A stretch of DNA of 64,000 nt from Bradyrhizobium paxllaeri (GCF_001693515.2 NZ_CP042968.1:5084001-5148000); one strand, 5' to 3'; positions 49,796-59,339 are shown, counted from the stretch's first letter. Made by a program: numbers and translations. The notes: generated by a model from the sequence alone, not told the origin.

Positions 49796-51403
49796 ATGCA
49801 GCGGATCGCTTCTGAAGTGGATGTCCAATCCCAAGAATTTCGCCTCAACCAACTCCATAACAGACGACTCGCGGCCGAATTGAAGGAACGACAACGTACC
49901 GTCCGCTATAATCGCGCTGAACGGGAACTTGAGCGCCTGCGCCGGCAGAACAAACTGTTTGTACGGGATCGGATCGAGGCTTTGCTCGATCCAGAAACAC
50001 CGTTCCTCGAGCTTTCGACTCTAGCCGCTAACAAGGCTTACGACGGCGATGTGCCCGGCGCAGCGCAGGTCGTCGGCATCGGCATCGTAGCGGGTCACGA
50101 AGTCATTGTTCACGCCGATGACGCCAGCGTGAAGGGCGGCGCATGGTATCCGCTGTCTGTCAAGAAGATCGTGCGGGCCTTAGACATCGCGATCGAGAAC
50201 CGTTTGCCTGTTGTTCATCTGTGCGACTGTGCTGGTGGATTTCTGCCTTTGCAGGCGGAGTTCTTCGCGGATCGATACTACGCCGGGCGAATCTTCCGCA
50301 ATCAGTCCATTCTCTCGAAGATGGCAGTGCCGCAAGTCGCCATCGCAATGGGTCATTGCACCGCAGGAGGGGCGTATGTCCCCGCGCTTAGCGACTACAA
50401 CATCATCGTGGAGGGAACGGGCGCGATTTTTCTAGGGGGCCCCCCGGTCGTGAAAGCGGCCACGGGCGAAACGGTATCCGCCGAAGAGCTTGGCGGCGCT
50501 CATATGCATACCAGCGTGTCTGGAACGAGTGACTATCTCGCAAACTCCGAGATGCACGCGATTGCCATCGCGCGGGACATTGTCGCTGGCTTCAATCCTG
50601 CTACGAAAGCCTCGATCAATAGAGTCGCTCCGGAGCCGCCCGCTTACGATGCGTCTGAGTTGTACGGTATTCTTCCCAGGGATCCTCGAGTGCAGTTCGA
50701 CATGCGGGAGATTATCGCCCGTCTGGTCGACGGCAGCCGATTCCACGAATACCGGCCTCGCTATGGCGAGTCTTTGGTGTGCGGCTTCGCCCGCCTTTAT
50801 GGATATCAGATCGGGCTTATTGCAAACAACGGCGCACTGTTCAGCGATAGCGCGCTGAAGGGCGCTCACTTCATCCAATTGTGCGACAAGAATCGAACGC
50901 CTCTGCTGTTTCTGCAGAATATCACGGGTTTCATGGTCGGCCGCGAATACGAACGGCGTGGCATCACCAAGGATGGCGCCAAGCTTATCATGGCCGTCTC
51001 TGGAGCGTCGGTGCCTAAATTCACGGTTATTTGCAACCGCTCCCACGGAGCGGGGACATTCGCTATGGCGGGACGAGCTTACGATTCACGCTTTATGTTC
51101 TCCTGGCCGCAGTCTCAGATCTCAGCGATGGGTGCAGAGCAAGCGGCAGGCGTGCTTACGCATGTCAAGGCAAGACAATTGGCCCGGGCGGGTGGACGCT
51201 TATCGGAGCAAGAGTTGGCGGCCATCCGAGAGCCTATCGTCGAAGAGTATCGGGAACGATCGAGCGCCTACTATGCAACTTCCGAAATCTGGGACGACGG
51301 CATTCTTGATCCCGTCGACACCAGAAGCGCGCTCGCAATCGTCCTGAGCGCTTCGCTCAATACTCCCATCGAGGCGCCACGTTACGGCGTCTTCAGAATG
51401 TAG
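49796..51403 (+). CDS. Acyl-CoA carboxylase carboxyltransferase subunit (MCC/GCC-like)
   Basis: A 535-residue carboxyltransferase that moves CO2 from biotin to an acyl-CoA. The length and the blocks KLFVRDRIEALLDPETPFLE, ARVVG-type loop, GHCTAGGAYVPALSDYNIIV, FLGGPPVVKAATGETVSAEE and ELGGAHMHTSVSGTSDYLA place it with methylcrotonyl/geranyl-CoA carboxylase beta subunits. The second half has NNGALFSDSALKGAHFIQLC and QNITGFMVGREYERRGI. The stop of the carrier gene is one base before its ATG. The natural substrate is unknown. Confidence 0.9.
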   Translation: MQRIASEVDVQSQEFRLNQLHNRRLAAELKERQRTVRYNRAERELERLRRQNKLFVRDRIEALLDPETPFLELSTLAANKAYDGDVPGAAQVVGIGIVAGHEVIVHADDASVKGGAWYPLSVKKIVRALDIAIENRLPVVHLCDCAGGFLPLQAEFFADRYYAGRIFRNQSILSKMAVPQVAIAMGHCTAGGAYVPALSDYNIIVEGTGAIFLGGPPVVKAATGETVSAEELGGAHMHTSVSGTSDYLANSEMHAIAIARDIVAGFNPATKASINRVAPEPPAYDASELYGILPRDPRVQFDMREIIARLVDGSRFHEYRPRYGESLVCGFARLYGYQIGLIANNGALFSDSALKGAHFIQLCDKNRTPLLFLQNITGFMVGREYERRGITKDGAKLIMAVSGASVPKFTVICNRSHGAGTFAMAGRAYDSRFMFSWPQSQISAMGAEQAAGVLTHVKARQLARAGGRLSEQELAAIREPIVEEYRERSSAYYATSEIWDDGILDPVDTRSALAIVLSASLNTPIEAPRYGVFRM

Positions 51404-51914
51404 CGATCGGATCAGGCGCAAAGCGAGAAGGCGTTGATCATGCCGATTCTTCGATTTGACTGGCTTCCAAATCGGCGGCTGGGTCTACCTCCACGCGAAA
51501 GGCAGATAAGTAAAACGCATCACCTTCGCCGCGGCCTTCCGTCGATGAAAACTGGATCTGAACTATATGTGCTCCAGTGTCGAAACTTTCGAAGCAGCTA
51601 GAGGAGAGCGAATTCGAACCCGCTCCGGTGGCGACCACTGAGACGCTGATGCATCAGCGAAGTTTGACGCAAGCACGGGCGACCGGCCTCGAAACGGTTC
51701 TGTGCTAGCACGACGTCATCACACGAATGGGATTTCGTGAGCTTCCGAGCCGATATGTTCTTGAGCGAAAGCCGATTCGCCGTGTCAAGCACGCAGCTTG
51801 CGCCTACCGCCTTTGGGTCCGGACTAGCTTTCGCCTCTCAAAGGATCAACTCCCGCGACCTAAGCGCCCGAAGCGGCGCTCTCGTCGCCCCGAACGGACC
51901 GAGGAGCACACCTA
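51404..51914. other. Intergenic after the carboxylase operon
   Basis: Short frames only. A 66-codon minus frame (51438-51638) has no known motif. Confidence 0.35.
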
Positions 51915-52457
51915 GTGGACAAGTCCAACAAACAATCAACATTTGAAGAACATTCCGATCAAAGACAGGCGGTAAAAGACTGGAAATGGCATCACGGCCT
52001 GAACCACGAAGATGCGCAGCGCGTCCCTCGCAAGGTCCAAGTTCGGAGATTTGTAAGAGAGGCTGCCCTCGATTCAGTCCCGATTGCGCTTCGCGCTCTG
52101 ATATTGATCAACTGTGGAGCTGGGCTTGCAGTCATGTCATCTCTCGAAGGCGTAGCAACCAGAGCCACAATCGATCTGAGCCTTATCGGCTCCCTCTCTT
52201 CAGCAGCGATGTACTTCGCGTTGGGGGCTGCGCTCGCTTTCCTTGCAATGTTCGCCGGCGCCGCTGCTGAAATCGCGGTTTCGAGGCTCAGGACTTGTGA
52301 GCCACAACGGATCCAAGAGGCGCGCCGCTTGCGCGCTGCGAACGCCGCGCGCATTTGCCACGTCTGTTCGTTTGTTTTCGCGCTGGCCTCGCTAGCTTTG
52401 TTCGCTTCTGGAATGGCCGAGGCGAGCTCCACACTCCCGATGCTTCTGCAGAGGTAA
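51915..52457 (+). CDS. Hypothetical inner-membrane protein
   Basis: A 180-residue protein with a GTG start. The N-terminal 55 residues are polar (EEHSDQRQAVKDWKWHHGLN). Three hydrophobic segments follow: IALRALILINCGAGLAVMSS, AMYFALGAALAFLAMFAGAA and CHVCSFVFALASLALFASGM. Similar three-span proteins of unknown role are, from memory, frequent in rhizobia. No operon partner is apparent. Confidence 0.6.
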   Translation: MDKSNKQSTFEEHSDQRQAVKDWKWHHGLNHEDAQRVPRKVQVRRFVREAALDSVPIALRALILINCGAGLAVMSSLEGVATRATIDLSLIGSLSSAAMYFALGAALAFLAMFAGAAAEIAVSRLRTCEPQRIQEARRLRAANAARICHVCSFVFALASLALFASGMAEASSTLPMLLQR

Positions 52458-52523
52458 GCTGCCCAACCGCCTTTGGATTTGACTAGAACCGAGCTCGCTG
52501 AGAACTGCCAGGAGCCCTTGCCC

Positions 52524-52772
52524 ATGCAGTGCCCGAAATGCAACTCCGATGACTGGTGCGAAATCGCGTCACATGATCCCTGGAGCGGTCGACCGATGAT
52601 CGCCTGCAATGTCTGCGGCGAATATACTGTGCACAAGCCGGCCGAGCGCGAGGAGGCGTACGCGGTCATTGCCGGCGCCCTGACTGGCGAGCACCAACAC
52701 GACGCGCCGGCTGATGCGGGCAAGATCCTGGATGCCCTGGAGAATGCTGGTCTAACGATCACGCGCAGCTGA
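52524..52772 (+). CDS. Small zinc-ribbon-like protein
   Basis: An 82-residue protein starting MQCPKCNSDDWCEIASHDPW and continuing IACNVCGEYTVHKPAEREEA. The two CxxC pairs (CPKC and CNVC) form a likely zinc ribbon. The remainder is helical. An AGGAG lies upstream at slightly long spacing. Function unknown, possibly nucleic-acid or protein binding. Confidence 0.55.
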   Translation: MQCPKCNSDDWCEIASHDPWSGRPMIACNVCGEYTVHKPAEREEAYAVIAGALTGEHQHDAPADAGKILDALENAGLTITRS

Positions 52773-53514
52773 AAGCGAATAAAAAACTGACCCGCCCATG
52801 AACAGCGGTGCGTGGTTGTAATGCGAGGCTTCACGCCGCTATCACCGATCTGAAGCGGCAGGTGGATCGAGATCCATAAGCTAAAGAACTTCCAGACGCT
52901 GCCTAGCGCCTGCTATGAGTTCTCAACTTCGCGGCTGTCTGTGCCGAATCTTTGTCGTGAACAGCCGGTAAGCGATCGCGATCATCTGTGGACGCTCCTG
53001 ATGACGATTGCGCCCTCGTCTCGAGCCCATCTGGCACGACAATGCTAGGTGCCGTGACGATCTCGACTGGGCCCTACGGCTGTTGCCGGCGATAGTCGTC
53101 CAGCCATTTTAGCCAGCCCAAGGCAGGATGAGTTCTGAGTCTGTCCTGAAGGTTTGATTGGGCGTCGATCCCGATCGGTTCGATAACCAGCATGAATGTC
53201 GGAAACACCATGATTTGCGAGGGGACGGCAGCACTCGTGGCCGCCTCGGGCGGGCCCGCTCCTCGGCCGCCAAGATTTCTCAGTCGTCCTTGTCGGCCTG
53301 AAAACACCCGACGACCCGTTCCAATGTGAGTAACTAACCTTTCGAAGTGGTTTCTCAGACGCTTGTGTCCCCGTCACTCTGGAACGCGCGAGATTGCATA
53401 TTGGGACGGCATAATTGGTTCAGCCAAGCCACTAAAAGGGATTGAACCTGACGCTGCGTTAGGTTGTAGGAATGAATTATGACCAAACCTACGCCACGCA
53501 AGCCATGGGCACCG
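52773..53514. other. Intergenic, nothing firm
   Basis: A minus frame at 53074-53307 (VFPTFMLVIEPIGIDAQSNL near its middle) is coding-like but unplaced. No promoter was identified. Confidence 0.3.
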
Positions 53515-53759
53515 GTGACCCGCCAGCCGAGGGACTGAAGGGCGGCGACGCCAATGCCAATGCAGTGGCGCTGAAAAGCGTGCTCGACGGCACGCCAAGC
53601 CCATATCGCGGTATCGCGCTTCTCAATGCGGCCGCGGCATTGATCGTGGCCGGCCGTGCCAAAACCTTGAAGGAAGGCGTCGCACTAGGGCAGAAATCGC
53701 TTGGTAGCGGTGCCGCGGCGGCGCGGTTGAAACAACTAATCGCAGTATCCAACGCCTAA
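53515..53759 (+). pseudogene. trpD: trpD C-terminal stump
   Basis: Encodes the last 80 or so residues of anthranilate phosphoribosyltransferase: [39 protein letters not shown] and [10 protein letters not shown]. The catalytic N-terminal three quarters, including the GGxGD PRPP loop, are absent. The codons upstream (from 53472) are unrelated. It is directly followed by trpC, as in the normal trp operon, so the piece came in with trpC. Confidence 0.85.
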
Positions 53760-53775
53760 CAGCCGAGCCTAACCG

Positions 53776-54594
53776 ATGTCCGATATCTTGACGAAGATCA
53801 AAGCCTACAAACGCGGAGAGATCGCAGCCGCCAAGCGCGCCTTGCCACTTTCAGAGGTCGAAACGCTCGCACGGCAGGCCTCGCCGCCGCGGGGTTTTCT
53901 CGCCGCCATCTGCAACAAGCACGCAGCAGATGAATATGCGCTGATCGCCGAGATCAAAAAGGCCTCTCCCACCAAGGGCCTTATCCGGAGCGACTTCGAT
54001 CTGCCCTCGCTAGCCAGGGCCTATGAAGGGGGCGGCGCTGCCTGTCTGTCGGTACTGACGGAAACGCACCTCTTCCAGGGGCACCCTGATTCCACGGTCG
54101 CGGCGCGCGCGGCATCATATCTTCCGGTGCTGCGCAAGGACTTCTTGCTTGACACCTATCAGGTGGCCGAAGCGCGCGCTCAGGGAGCCGACTGCATTCT
54201 GATCATCATGGCGGCGCTTGAAGACGAAGCCGCTCGTGAGATTGAGGCTGCGGCAATGTCTCATGGTATGGATGTGCTGATCGAGATCAACGACGTCGAG
54301 GAGATCGATCGGGCGCTTAAACTCCGCTCGCCGATGATCGGCATCAACAACCGCAACCTGCGCACCTTCGAGACCGCTCTTACGATCAGCGAGGCGCTGG
54401 CGCCGCTCCTACCCAAGAATCGCGTGATCGTCGGCGAAAGCGGTATCCGCTCGCAGGGCGATGTTCTACGTCTTTCGCGGCTTGGCATTTCGACCTTCCT
54501 GGTCGGAGAAAGTCTGATGCGGCAGGCTGATGTGAGGGCGGCGACCCGCGCGCTGCTCTCACGCGAGGCGGCGGCTTCAACCGGAGCGCAGTAA
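53776..54594 (+). CDS. trpC: Indole-3-glycerol phosphate synthase
   Basis: Converts carboxyphenylamino-deoxyribulose phosphate to indole-3-glycerol phosphate in tryptophan synthesis. The 272-residue (beta/alpha)8 enzyme has the family motifs [48 protein letters not shown] and IVGESGI, with catalytic Lys and Glu residues in place. It appears intact. No other complete trp gene accompanies it and the usual downstream moaC is missing, so it is a relocated copy. It starts 16 bp after the trpD stump. Confidence 0.93.
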   Translation: MSDILTKIKAYKRGEIAAAKRALPLSEVETLARQASPPRGFLAAICNKHAADEYALIAEIKKASPTKGLIRSDFDLPSLARAYEGGGAACLSVLTETHLFQGHPDSTVAARAASYLPVLRKDFLLDTYQVAEARAQGADCILIIMAALEDEAAREIEAAAMSHGMDVLIEINDVEEIDRALKLRSPMIGINNRNLRTFETALTISEALAPLLPKNRVIVGESGIRSQGDVLRLSRLGISTFLVGESLMRQADVRAATRALLSREAAASTGAQ

Positions 54595-54596
54595 TG

Positions 54597-54827
54597 CGCG
54601 ACAAAACCTCCCAGCCAAGCTGGCTTCGGTCCGAATACTGCTCGGGGTCGCGCGTTTCGAGGACGGCTATTCAGCATTCAGAAGGTCCGCAGAACTCTCA
54701 CGTCAGCCAAGAGCCCGTAATCTCCCCTGCTTTGAGTAGGCCGATAAGTGCAGCCGGTGATGGAGAGTCGAAATGCACCGTTTGAACGAAATAGCGGTGC
54801 CCTAGCCCGGGGATTAATGGCAGAATC
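54597..54827. other. Intergenic after trpC
   Basis: No gene or terminator was recognised. Confidence 0.35.
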
Positions 54828-55082
54828 ATGGAAAGTCTTAAAATCGAGGTGGAGATTCGTCAGATGAGCGCGGTCTATGCTCGGAGCAGCGCACTTTTCG
54901 GGCGGCAGCATGCGTACGGCGTCAATGCTGCCGAGCTGATCGAGGTCAAGGCGGCGGCCGACATATCGAGCGCCGCTCAGATCGCCAGAGCCGGTGCGAA
55001 GCGCCCCACGGAGATCATCGAAGAGATAGGCGGCTCGGTGAATCGCGCTTCGCGCTGGAGCGCCAAAAGAGGCCAACAATGA
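54828..55082 (+). CDS. Small hypothetical protein, first of a coupled set
   Basis: An 84-residue protein (MESLKIEVEIRQMSAVYARS) with a helical middle (NAAELIEVKAAADISSAAQI) and a basic end (NRASRWSAKRGQQ). Its stop overlaps the next start as ATGA. I do not recognise the family. A loose resemblance to short phasin-like helices is too weak to use. Confidence 0.45.
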   Translation: MESLKIEVEIRQMSAVYARSSALFGRQHAYGVNAAELIEVKAAADISSAAQIARAGAKRPTEIIEEIGGSVNRASRWSAKRGQQ

Positions 55083-55318
55083 TATCTTGGCAGACAGACA
55101 CGGTACTCGGATCGATCGCGCTGATCGAACTCATGTTTCGTAAGCTTCGTGAAGTGATCGATACAGACGCCTCGATCCCGCCTGAGCTGCGGCTTTCGTT
55201 GCACGCCACGCTGGATGAGCGTCTTATCTCCGGGAAAAAGCGCCTTCTCGACAGTATCGGCAGGCAAAATGGCGCGTGGGCAATGCCCATGTCACCACCG
55301 AGGAATAATTTGCAGTGA
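55079..55318 (+). CDS. Small hypothetical protein, second of a coupled set
   Basis: A 79-residue helical protein (LGSIALIELMFRKLREVIDT, ELRLSLHATLDERLISGKKR). It overlaps the preceding gene by ATGA and the following frame by GTGA, so the three were translated as a unit. Family unknown. Confidence 0.45.
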   Translation: MISWQTDTVLGSIALIELMFRKLREVIDTDASIPPELRLSLHATLDERLISGKKRLLDSIGRQNGAWAMPMSPPRNNLQ

Positions 55319-56101
55319 ATGATGCCCCGCGCGGACAGATCACGGACGGCCGGCCCTTCGGACGTACCGGCATCCTGCCCGTCGCTCTTCCCGGCCTACG
55401 ACACGAGGAAGTGGAACGTACTCGATCTGACGCGGAGGCGCGACGAGCAGCATCGCCAGATCAGTCAGATTACAGGTGCCACCAAGCGCGAACAGCGCGG
55501 AGGCAACTTCAACGGTTGCGAACCTACGCAATCTCCGCATGCCTCAAAGCTTCGAAGTCAAACGCCACTCTGGAGCTGGACTATGGGCTGGCAATCGCCT
55601 CCCCCGATAAGCGAAATTCAGCCATCGAGGCGATCAAGTTTCGCCAAGCCGTGCGAAATCTGGCGAGCGGCGTGTCCATTGTAGCGACCGGAACGGTCGA
55701 CGGACGGCGCGGCTTAACTGTCAGCTCTATTACCTCGATCTGCATGGAGCCTCCCTGCCTGCTGGTCGGCATTAACAGTTGCGAAACTAACGACGCGATA
55801 CTCGCCAACGGCACTCTTGGTGTGAGTCTTCTTGGCGGCAGTAAGCAGGACCTCGCACCGCGTTTGCCCGCCGGCACGGCGCAAACGGCGCCGACCGTTT
55901 CCCACAGCGGCATGGGGTCAAGGCGTCCTTAACGTACCGGTTCTGCAAAGCGCAGTTTGTGTGCTCGAATGCGTCTTGCATCATTACCAAGTCGTCGGCA
56001 CCCCTGGGATCTTTGTCGGCCGGATTGTCGCAACGCGATCAGCTCAAGGCAATCCACTCATCAACTTCCGTGGGGAGTTTCGAACGCTACTGTACGGCTG
56101 A
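55315..56101 (+). pseudogene. Flavin reductase family gene, frameshifted
   Basis: The middle of the frame encodes a flavin reductase (HpaC-like) N-terminal region: FRQAVRNLASGVSIVATG, LTVSSITSICMEPPCLLVGI and TLGVSLLGGSKQDLA. After a frame change near 55860, the C-terminal part follows: LQSAVCVLECVLHHYQVVGT PGIFVGRIV and GNPLINFRGEFRTLLYG. Such proteins supply FMNH2 to two-component monooxygenases. Here the break would give a truncated protein. The first 90 codons do not match the family. Confidence 0.75.
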
Positions 56102-56156
56102 GGGCGTGTTTTCACCGCAAGCTCGCTATTCGTAACGAAACTCTACGGCTAGGCTT

Positions 56157-56543
56157 ATGTTGAAAGCCACGATGAAGGATCCGATTTATGATCACAGAAT
56201 GCTCGCCGGTGGGGGAAGTGCAACTGGCGGAGCCCTTCGATTTTGCGGCTTCAAGCTCGTCTTGAAGGGCACGCATGCCGCTAAGCCTTCAGACTTGAAT
56301 GGGATCACGCTCGTTGACCAGGACAATGCGCTGGTGCCTGTTGATTTAGTACCTATCCTGCCTGGCCGCCCCAAGGACAACGCAACTTGGGAAGCAGCCT
56401 ACGCCAAGATGGTCGCAAGCGCGCGCGAGCGCGGCTGGATTGACGCTAAAGCAAATGCGATTCGCGCACATATCGAAAGACGGCTCTCATCAGAAAACTC
56501 CCAGGCAGCTCGCATCCTGAGTTCGTGCCCAGCATGCACGTGA
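56157..56543 (+). CDS. Hypothetical protein
   Basis: A 128-residue frame with coding-like composition (DPIYDHRMLAGGGSATGGAL, ALVPVDLVPILPGRPKDN, WEAAYAKMVASARERGWID). No family was recognised. It lies between the flavin reductase remnant and the IS66 element on the same strand as the former. The interval 56544-56723 holds nothing recognisable. Confidence 0.35.
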   Translation: MLKATMKDPIYDHRMLAGGGSATGGALRFCGFKLVLKGTHAAKPSDLNGITLVDQDNALVPVDLVPILPGRPKDNATWEAAYAKMVASARERGWIDAKANAIRAHIERRLSSENSQAARILSSCPACT

Positions 56544-56715
56544 CACTCGTCTATCTGTCTGGATAGCAGCTCTTTTTGGCAGCTCGGCTTCTTACCCGGT
56601 GCGAACCGTAGGATGGCGGCGAAAAGATCAGCCCTGAATGGCAACTCGATGCCGATCAGCTGCGCCGCTCGAAGACGGCGCCTTCTGGGATAGCAACGCA
56701 AGCCCGGCTCGGGCC

Positions 56716-56723
56716 AGATCTTA
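56716..56723. repeat. IS66 target duplication, left
   Basis: AGATCTTA, identical to 59332-59339. Confidence 0.9.
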
Positions 56724-56785
56724 GTACCCATCCGGTGTGGGCCGCGGACGGAGCTGGCGCGAGAAGCTTAATCGGCTTGCCGTGA

Positions 56786-58435
56786 TCACGCAGCTCGAAC
56801 GGAGATTGCTGATGCCGACGTCCAATTCCAAGGCAGCAGTTCGTCCAAGCGATGAGCTGGGTAAGCTGCGATGCGGTTGAGTATGTCGGCGAGCCAGACC
56901 TGCGGATCTATGCCGTTCATTTTGGCCGTGACGATCTGGCTATACAGGGCCGCAGCGCGCCGCCCGCCGCGATCAGAGCCGCAGAACAACCAGGCCTTTC
57001 GGCCAAGTGCGATGCCTCTTAGGCCGCGCTCGGCGGCATTGTTCGAGAGACACACCCGCCCGTCCTCGAGGAACAGCGTGAAGCTCGCCCATCGCTTCAG
57101 GATGTAATTGAACGCTTTGGCCAGGTCATGTCCCCGCGACAGCTTGGCGAGCTGTTCGCGCATATAGATCTGGAGGTCCTCGACCAGAGGGCGGCTCAGC
57201 GTCTGCCGTACCTGAAGACGCTCCGTCGGGCTCTTGCCATTGATGGAGCGCTCGATCTCAAACAGCGCATCGATGCGACGCACCACCTCAATTGCGATCG
57301 GAGATAGAGGGATTTCCTTGTTGCCGGCAGCTTTGCGCCGCGCGTTCTCTTCGACGTCGGCCATGGCAAAGAAGGGACGCCGCGCATGGACCCAACACGC
57401 CGCTTCCCGGATCGGTCCAGGATGGCGTCCCGCCAGATAGAGCTGGTTATACCCATCATAGGCATCGGCCTGCAGGATGCCGGCATACCCAGCCAGATGT
57501 GCCTGGGGATGCTCCCCCCTGCGATCGCGTGAGTAATAGAACATCGCCGCCGGTGGGCCTGCGCTGCCAAACGGTCGGTCGTCCCGGACATAGACCCAGC
57601 ACCGGCCCGTGTCAGTCTTGCCTTTGGCCAGCACCGGCACGGTCGTATCATCGGCATGAAGCCGCTCGGCCGCCATCACATGTGCTTCGAGGCGGCGCAG
57701 GAGCGGATCCAGGGACGCGCAGACCGCCCCTACGGCGTCCGCCATGGTCGATAGCGCAATCGGCACGCCCTCCAGAGCGTAGCGCTCGGCTTGGCGGTTC
57801 AACGGCTGGTGCTGGCCAAACTTCTCGAACATGATCATGGCCAACAGGCTCGGTCCGGCCCATCCTCTCGCGATGGCATGGAACGGCGCCGGCGGCTGGC
57901 TGATCTTCTCGCAGTCACGGCAAGAGAACTTCTCCCGCACTGTCTCGACCACCTTCCACTGGCGCGGTACCGCCTCCAGAGTCTGCGTCACGTCCTCGCC
58001 GAGCTTGCGCAGGCGATTGCCGCCGCAGCACTCACACACAGCCGGCGGGTCGATCACCACACGCTCGCGGGGCAGATGCGCGGGGAAGGTTTGGCGCTCG
58101 GCGCGGTTGCGGACAAACTGGCGTACTGTGGTCGTCTTGGCCACGGCCCGTTCTGCCGCCAGTTCGTCTTCGGTGGCATCGGCCTCCAGCTCTTCGAGTG
58201 CCAAGGCCAACTGTTCGATCAGCCGTGCCGAACGTTCCGAACGCTGGCCGTAGATCTGATGCTTTAGCTTGGCGATCTGGAGCTTCTGGTGGGCGATCAG
58301 CGCGCTGTCTTCTGATGCCTTCGCACGGGCTACCGCAAGTTCGGCCGCAATCTCCAAACCCCTGGCACGCTCGGCCGCCAGAGCCTCCTTCAGGGCTGCA
58401 ATATCATCAGGACCAGCGTTGCGATTGGTATCCAT
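56786..58435 (-). CDS. tnpC: IS66 transposase TnpC
   Basis: A 549-residue DDE transposase. It has an N-terminal leucine-rich coiled coil (AALKEALAAERARGLEIAAE), the LKHQIYGQRSERS block, a zinc-binding CECCGGNRLRKLGEDV and CRDCEK, the catalytic core with LHADDTTVPVLAKGK, LQADAYDGYNQLY and the final N-N-A-A-E-R-G-L-R motif, then the short IS66 C-terminal domain. The ATG at 58435 is chosen (MDTNRN). The open frame to 58678 reads into tnpB. Confidence 0.93.
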   Translation of the reverse strand: MDTNRNAGPDDIAALKEALAAERARGLEIAAELAVARAKASEDSALIAHQKLQIAKLKHQIYGQRSERSARLIEQLALALEELEADATEDELAAERAVAKTTTVRQFVRNRAERQTFPAHLPRERVVIDPPAVCECCGGNRLRKLGEDVTQTLEAVPRQWKVVETVREKFSCRDCEKISQPPAPFHAIARGWAGPSLLAMIMFEKFGQHQPLNRQAERYALEGVPIALSTMADAVGAVCASLDPLLRRLEAHVMAAERLHADDTTVPVLAKGKTDTGRCWVYVRDDRPFGSAGPPAAMFYYSRDRRGEHPQAHLAGYAGILQADAYDGYNQLYLAGRHPGPIREAACWVHARRPFFAMADVEENARRKAAGNKEIPLSPIAIEVVRRIDALFEIERSINGKSPTERLQVRQTLSRPLVEDLQIYMREQLAKLSRGHDLAKAFNYILKRWASFTLFLEDGRVCLSNNAAERGLRGIALGRKAWLFCGSDRGGRRAAALYSQIVTAKMNGIDPQVWLADILNRIAAYPAHRLDELLPWNWTSASAISVRAA

Positions 58436-58505
58436 GCGATGCAGTGAATCACAGATCGGATGTGTTGTGACTCCCCAAAAGCTGAAGGGCGGTAGATTTA
58501 TTTGC

Positions 58506-58853
58506 TCAGCCCGCGCTCTGCGGCCGCCAGCTGAGCTGGGGATTTCTCCAGTCGATGCCCTCGAGCATGTAAGCCATTTGCGCCGCCGATATCGACACCG
58601 CACCATCCGACGCCGAAGGCCAGATAAACTTGCCGCGATCCAGCCGCTTGGCATAGAGCGACGTGCCCAACCCATCATGCCAAAGGATCTTGATCAGATC
58701 GCCGCGGCGGCCGCGGAAGATGTAGAGATCGCCCGCATGAGGATCGCGCTTGAGGCTCTCCTGAACCACCAGCGCAAGGCTTTGCATGCCGCGGCGCATG
58801 TCGGTGTGGCCGGTTGCGATCCAGACCCTGACGCCGCTTGGGATCGGGATCAT
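58506..58853 (-). CDS. tnpB: IS66 accessory protein TnpB
   Basis: A 115-residue protein with the family signature VWIATGHTDMRRGMQSLALV and DLYIFRGRRGDLIKILWHDG. Needed for IS66 transposition. Its ATG overlaps the tnpA stop (TAATG). tnpC follows after 70 bp. Confidence 0.93.
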   Translation of the reverse strand: MIPIPSGVRVWIATGHTDMRRGMQSLALVVQESLKRDPHAGDLYIFRGRRGDLIKILWHDGLGTSLYAKRLDRGKFIWPSASDGAVSISAAQMAYMLEGIDWRNPQLSWRPQSAG

Positions 58854-59272
58854 TACCGCCTCAGAAGTTCGAGGACCTGCCGCAGCGCTTCAAGGTCTAC
58901 GTCACGGTCAACGCAAACCCGGCAATCGCCGAGCTCGATCTCGATGATTCCTACCTTCGCGCGCTCCTTGGCTGGCGATGGCCGCGGTTGTGCTACCAAG
59001 GTCGATGCCGCAGATGGCGTCGAAGTGATCTCCACAGGAACAAGCACCGGCGTGGCATCCCCGCCCAGCCGGCCCTCACGCGCCAAACGTCGCCAAGTGA
59101 ACAGCTGGCTCGTCGACAACTCGTTGCGCCGCGCCGTCTCCGACACCAGTCGGGAACCGCCATAACTCTCAGCAACGATCCGCCGCTTCTCGTCCAACGT
59201 CCAACGGCGTCGAGCGCCCGTCGAAACAACTTCCAATCGGGAGACCTTCGAAATAGGCGTATGGTCAGTCAT
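58853..59272 (-). CDS. tnpA: IS66 accessory protein TnpA
   Basis: A 139-residue protein with an N-terminal helix-turn-helix (RRRWTLDEKRRIVAESYGGS, SETARRNELSTSQLFTWRR) and the usual variable middle. First gene of the element. Confidence 0.9.
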   Translation of the reverse strand: MTDHTPISKVSRLEVVSTGARRRWTLDEKRRIVAESYGGSRLVSETARRNELSTSQLFTWRRLAREGRLGGDATPVLVPVEITSTPSAASTLVAQPRPSPAKERAKVGIIEIELGDCRVCVDRDVDLEALRQVLELLRR

Positions 59273-59331
59273 ACGCCTATGTCTTCATCCTCCGTCCAAG
59301 CGCGCAAGGCGGCCTTCACCGGAGCGATACA

Positions 59332-59339
59332 GATCTTAT
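59332..59339. repeat. IS66 target duplication, right
   Basis: AGATCTTA, identical to 56716-56723. Confidence 0.9.

Larger units (their letters stand above)
56724..59331 (-). mobile_element. Complete IS66-family insertion sequence
   Basis: The ends are imperfect inverted repeats beginning GTACCCATCCGGTGTGGGCC (left) and GTATCGCTCCGGTGAAGGCC (right). The element is flanked by the perfect 8-bp direct repeat AGATCTTA (56716-56723 and 59332-59339), the duplication length of IS66. The three genes tnpA, tnpB and tnpC are all intact, so it is a recent and possibly active insertion. Confidence 0.92.

Noticed and set aside
53024-53040. TGGCACG...TGC resembling a sigma-54 promoter
   Set aside because: The GG-to-GC spacing is 9 rather than 10 bases, and no NifA-type upstream site or gene start fits.
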